Source of the DNA: a bacterium
Lineage (GTDB): Bacteria; UBP18; UBA7526
Assembly: GCA_030616365.1 (NCBI GenBank)
Contig: JAUWXM010000051.1
Span: 1-8,207, forward strand
Direction: 5' to 3'
DNA length: 8,207 nucleotides
Below, piece after piece: positions 6,385 to 8,207 of the stretch; position 1 is the stretch's first letter, and every line of letters starts with the position of its first letter. The position numbers and the translations under genes are program-made. The notes beneath the pieces are model-generated. The model had not been told where the DNA came from and searched no databases. It saw nothing but the letters and a program-made list of their open reading frames with translations.

Positions 6385-6843
6385 TCATACCAATTCTGGG
6401 AGCTTTGTCCATGCTAAAGACCACTTTTCCCCGGCATCCTCTCGCTTGAGACAAGCTACAGCTCCCGGCTTGAAAGCGACTATCTGCGAGGATTCATCCC
6501 CTGCTAAGAGCAGAGAGGCCAGCCTCTCTAAGAAAGGTAAATGGCCCACCATCATCACATCCTTAACCCTGGTGTTAAGTTCCTCTAACCATTTATCTAC
6601 TGGGTCATCGGGGGCCAGACCCTCCTGTTTTACTATCTCAAGAGAAATCGCTTCACCGAGGATTTGGGCGGTCTGGATAGCCCGCAGTTTCTCACTATGC
6701 CAGGTAGCAATTACCCTTATCCCTTTCTTCTTCAAGAACTTCGCCATTCGGAAAACGTCTTTTCTGCCCTTTTTGGTAAGCGGTCGGTCAGGATTCGCCT
6801 CTTTAGAGGTCGCCTCTCCATGCTGAACAAGATAGAGCCTCAT
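6385..6843 (-). CDS. SixA-like phosphohistidine phosphatase (histidine phosphatase superfamily)
   Basis: The 152-residue protein has the short SixA layout. LVQHGEA places the catalytic histidine at H8; Gln replaces the usual Arg of the RHG motif, a form found in the COG2062 branch. RPLTKKG follows at 20-26, SEKLRAIQTAQ at 50-60 supplies the phosphate-binding R54, and MVGHLPFLERLASLLL (98-113) supplies the second histidine H101. Known SixA removes phosphate from histidine in phosphotransfer proteins; no such target is encoded here, so the substrate is open. It overlaps the upstream 98-residue gene by ATGA (6840-6843) and has GAGG about eight bases before the start. Its stop is followed at once by the hairpin leading into dinB. 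Confidence 0.9.
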   Translation of the reverse strand: MRLYLVQHGEATSKEANPDRPLTKKGRKDVFRMAKFLKKKGIRVIATWHSEKLRAIQTAQILGEAISLEIVKQEGLAPDDPVDKWLEELNTRVKDVMMVGHLPFLERLASLLLAGDESSQIVAFKPGAVACLKREDAGEKWSLAWTKLPELV

Positions 6844-7136
6844 TCTTCTACCTCTTTCAGTACCTCACCAATAGACTGGGGATTAACCTTATAGATCTTT
6901 ATCTCCCAGACATCGCTGAAATGTTCCGAGATTAATTTGGGAGCACTTTCATCCTTAGTCTCCATCAGCCAGAATACCCTTTGAGGTTCCGCGCCAATTA
7001 TTCCAAACCTCTGAGCCGATTTACACTTCTCCAGAATAAGTTTCTCTTTCCCCTGATTAATCCACTCCTCCCTCTTTCTCCTTACTTCCTCACCACTCTT
7101 TCCCGGTCTAACTACCGCATCAAGCCAGATATGCAT
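6840..7136 (-). CDS. Unrecognised 98-residue protein, possibly a dimeric alpha/beta-barrel (DUF3303-like) fold
   Basis: A GGGGG site precedes the ATG at 7136 by about 7 bases, and the stop overlaps the sixA-like start, so the gene is very likely real. The N-terminus MHIWLDAVVRPG looks like a beta strand. A lysine- and glutamate-rich helix follows (17-38), then RVFWLMETKDESA (53-65), and the end is WEIKIYKVNPQSIGEVLKEV (76-95). The beta-alpha-beta pattern with a strand reading FWLMETKD and a final I-x-K-V-x-P resembles small ferredoxin-like, dimeric alpha/beta-barrel proteins such as DUF3303, but this match is from memory and weak. No catalytic motif, signal or membrane segment is visible. Confidence 0.72.
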   Translation of the reverse strand: MHIWLDAVVRPGKSGEEVRRKREEWINQGKEKLILEKCKSAQRFGIIGAEPQRVFWLMETKDESAPKLISEHFSDVWEIKIYKVNPQSIGEVLKEVEE

Positions 7137-7153
7137 CTTTCTACCCCCTAAAA

Positions 7154-8017
7154 TTATTTTTTAATCAAATGACTTTGTTTAGTTCTATATTTTTTCATAC
7201 GTTGGCGGATTGCAAAATCTATTAGGTTGTCAGGTAGGATTCTTTTCAAGATAATAAAGAGGTAGGCCTCTTTTGCTACCAGGTACCGAGCCCGAGGTCG
7301 CGAGCTTTCTAAGGCGTGGATAATTCTTTTAACTACTACCTCTGGAGGAGGAACACGTAAGGGAAGTTCCTTCTGGCGACCCTGAGATATTTTCTGATAG
7401 CTTTTATAGTGATGCGAAGTTCTTTTCTCTTTAATAGGAAGGAAGTATCCTTGTGCCTTTTCGTTAAATTTTGTCCTGATTACCCCAGGCTCAATCAGGG
7501 AAACCCGGATTCCATCACTTCTTACTTCATTGCGCAGAGCATCACTTAAGGCCTCCAGGGCATATTTAGAAGCACTATAGGCCCCGGAATAGGGCAGGCT
7601 GATGCGACCGGAAACGGAACTGATATTAACAATGCGTCCTCTCCGCTGACGGCGGAAAACAGGGATAAGTCGGTTGGTAAGCTCCTGCAATCCAAAGACA
7701 TTGACCTCGAACTGCTTACGCAGAATCTCACGGGATAAATCTTCTACGGCTCCGCTCTGCCCATAGCCAGCATTATTGATCAGGGCATCTAAGGTGCCCC
7801 CGGTCTCTTCGAGTAGCCAATCGACCGCCTCTTTAATGGATTTAGAATCCGAAACATCCAATGAATGACTTTCGAAACCTAATTTCTTCAGTTCTCTAAC
7901 ATCTTCTTTTTTGCGGGCAGTGGCAAAGACACGCCAATTCCTCTTCTTTAGTCCTAAGGCCGCTGCCCGGCCGATGCCCGAAGAGCAACCGGTTATTAAA
8001 ACTGTCCTACTTTGCAT
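7154..8017 (-). CDS. Short-chain dehydrogenase/reductase (SDR) family oxidoreductase
   Basis: This classical SDR reads 287 residues from the ATG at 8017. The Rossmann nucleotide-binding motif TGCSSGIG is at 9-16, NNAG at 81-84 and the structural Asn at 106 (FEVNVFG). Catalytic Ser134 is in NISSVSG, with Tyr147 and Lys151 in YSASK, and the PG motif follows at about 177-178 (IEPGVIRT). Basic residues after the second strand (ATARKKED) favour NADPH. A C-terminal extension with a hydrophobic stretch (AYLFIILKRILP) is common in SDRs of this size; the substrate is unknown. A GTG at 8044 would add nine residues, but it lies inside an 8-base tandem repeat and the added sequence is not family-like, so ATG 8017 is preferred. 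Confidence 0.93.
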   Translation of the reverse strand: MQSRTVLITGCSSGIGRAAALGLKKRNWRVFATARKKEDVRELKKLGFESHSLDVSDSKSIKEAVDWLLEETGGTLDALINNAGYGQSGAVEDLSREILRKQFEVNVFGLQELTNRLIPVFRRQRRGRIVNISSVSGRISLPYSGAYSASKYALEALSDALRNEVRSDGIRVSLIEPGVIRTKFNEKAQGYFLPIKEKRTSHHYKSYQKISQGRQKELPLRVPPPEVVVKRIIHALESSRPRARYLVAKEAYLFIILKRILPDNLIDFAIRQRMKKYRTKQSHLIKK

Positions 8018-8035
8018 ACCATTTTTTCCGATTCC

Positions 8036-8059
8036 CCGTTTCACCGTCTCACCGTTTCC
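8036..8059. repeat. Three tandem 8-base units (CCGTTTCA type) between two genes
   Basis: On the plus strand CCGTTTCA (8036-8043), CCGTCTCA (8044-8051) and CCGTTTCC (8052-8059) follow each other directly. The array fills part of the 65-base gap between the TerB-like gene and the SDR gene. No promoter, terminator or protein is evident in that gap. Confidence 0.7.
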
Positions 8060-8082
8060 CTATCCCACCTGCTCACTTTCCC

Positions 8083-8207
8083 CTAAGGTCCAGTAGTAGC
8101 TAATCCAAACTCTTTCTTGATTTTGATCTTGGCATTGATGAAATCGCGATGGCTAAGCCGAAAGAGATTAGCGATCTTTCTTATGGTCTCAAGTTCCTTA
8201 TCATCCA
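8083..8207 (-). CDS. C-terminal fragment of a TerB-like (tellurite resistance/DjlA N-domain family) protein
   Basis: The frame is open from the right edge to a TAG at 8083-8085, giving the last 40 residues. The sequence DDKELETIRKIANLFRLSHR followed by DFINAKIKIKKEFG shows the helix pattern with an LS..DF turn that ends TerB domains, as in the N-terminal domain of DjlA-like proteins. Bacterial TerB-fold proteins are often linked to membrane-associated or stress roles, but function cannot be assigned from this fragment. The start and any other domains lie outside the window. No terminator is seen after it, so it may be cotranscribed with the SDR gene 65 bases downstream. Confidence 0.68.
   Translation of the reverse strand, partial: DDKELETIRKIANLFRLSHRDFINAKIKIKKEFGLATTGP

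Noticed and set aside
6203..6826. Plus-strand open frame of 207 codons opposite dinB and the sixA-like gene
   Set aside because: It is antisense to two genes with full catalytic motifs, and its product is low in recognisable structure and rich in Ser/Arg as expected for a shadow frame.

Overview
The window holds 14 protein genes, all read from the minus strand, packed with short gaps or 4-base ATGA overlaps. Two are cut by the window edges: a TerB-like C-terminus at the right and a PHP-domain protein at the left. Strong GGAGG-type ribosome binding sites, moderate GC, dense co-directional packing and a mixed set of housekeeping and repair genes point to a bacterium. The combination of genes does not resemble any well-studied model genome. 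The intergenic repeats (a GTAACCAG-type repeat, a GCC-rich palindromic core and a CCGTTTCA tandem) remind me of uncultivated candidate phyla such as Omnitrophota, but this is recall and not proof.

In transcription order (right to left) the genes are: TerB-like protein (partial), SDR oxidoreductase, an unrecognised 98-residue protein, a SixA-like phosphohistidine phosphatase, DNA polymerase IV (dinB), an MltD-like lytic transglycosylase with LysM, a 51-residue small protein, a YjbQ family protein, an ArfB-like GGQ protein, a Yip1-type membrane protein, a PIN-domain protein, a MagIII/endonuclease III-like glycosylase, a gamma-class carbonic anhydrase-like protein and a PHP-domain phosphoesterase (partial). 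Four junctions are ATGA overlaps (98-aa/sixA, small ORF/yjbQ, Yip1/PIN, gamma-CA/PHP), so those pairs are probably translated together.

The genes do not form one pathway. They cover DNA repair and damage tolerance (dinB, MagIII-like), cell-wall turnover (MltD), ribosome rescue (ArfB-like), RNA cleavage (PIN) and small metabolic enzymes. No stretch over 300 bases lacks a gene. The largest gap, about 160 bp at 1130-1291, is filled by a nested palindromic repeat. A second gap at 8018-8082 carries a short tandem repeat.

I see no phage, CRISPR, transposase or RNA gene, and no convincing new multi-gene system. The items most worth a second look are the nested intergenic repeat, a hairpin that encloses the dinB ribosome binding site, and the coupled 51-residue small gene.
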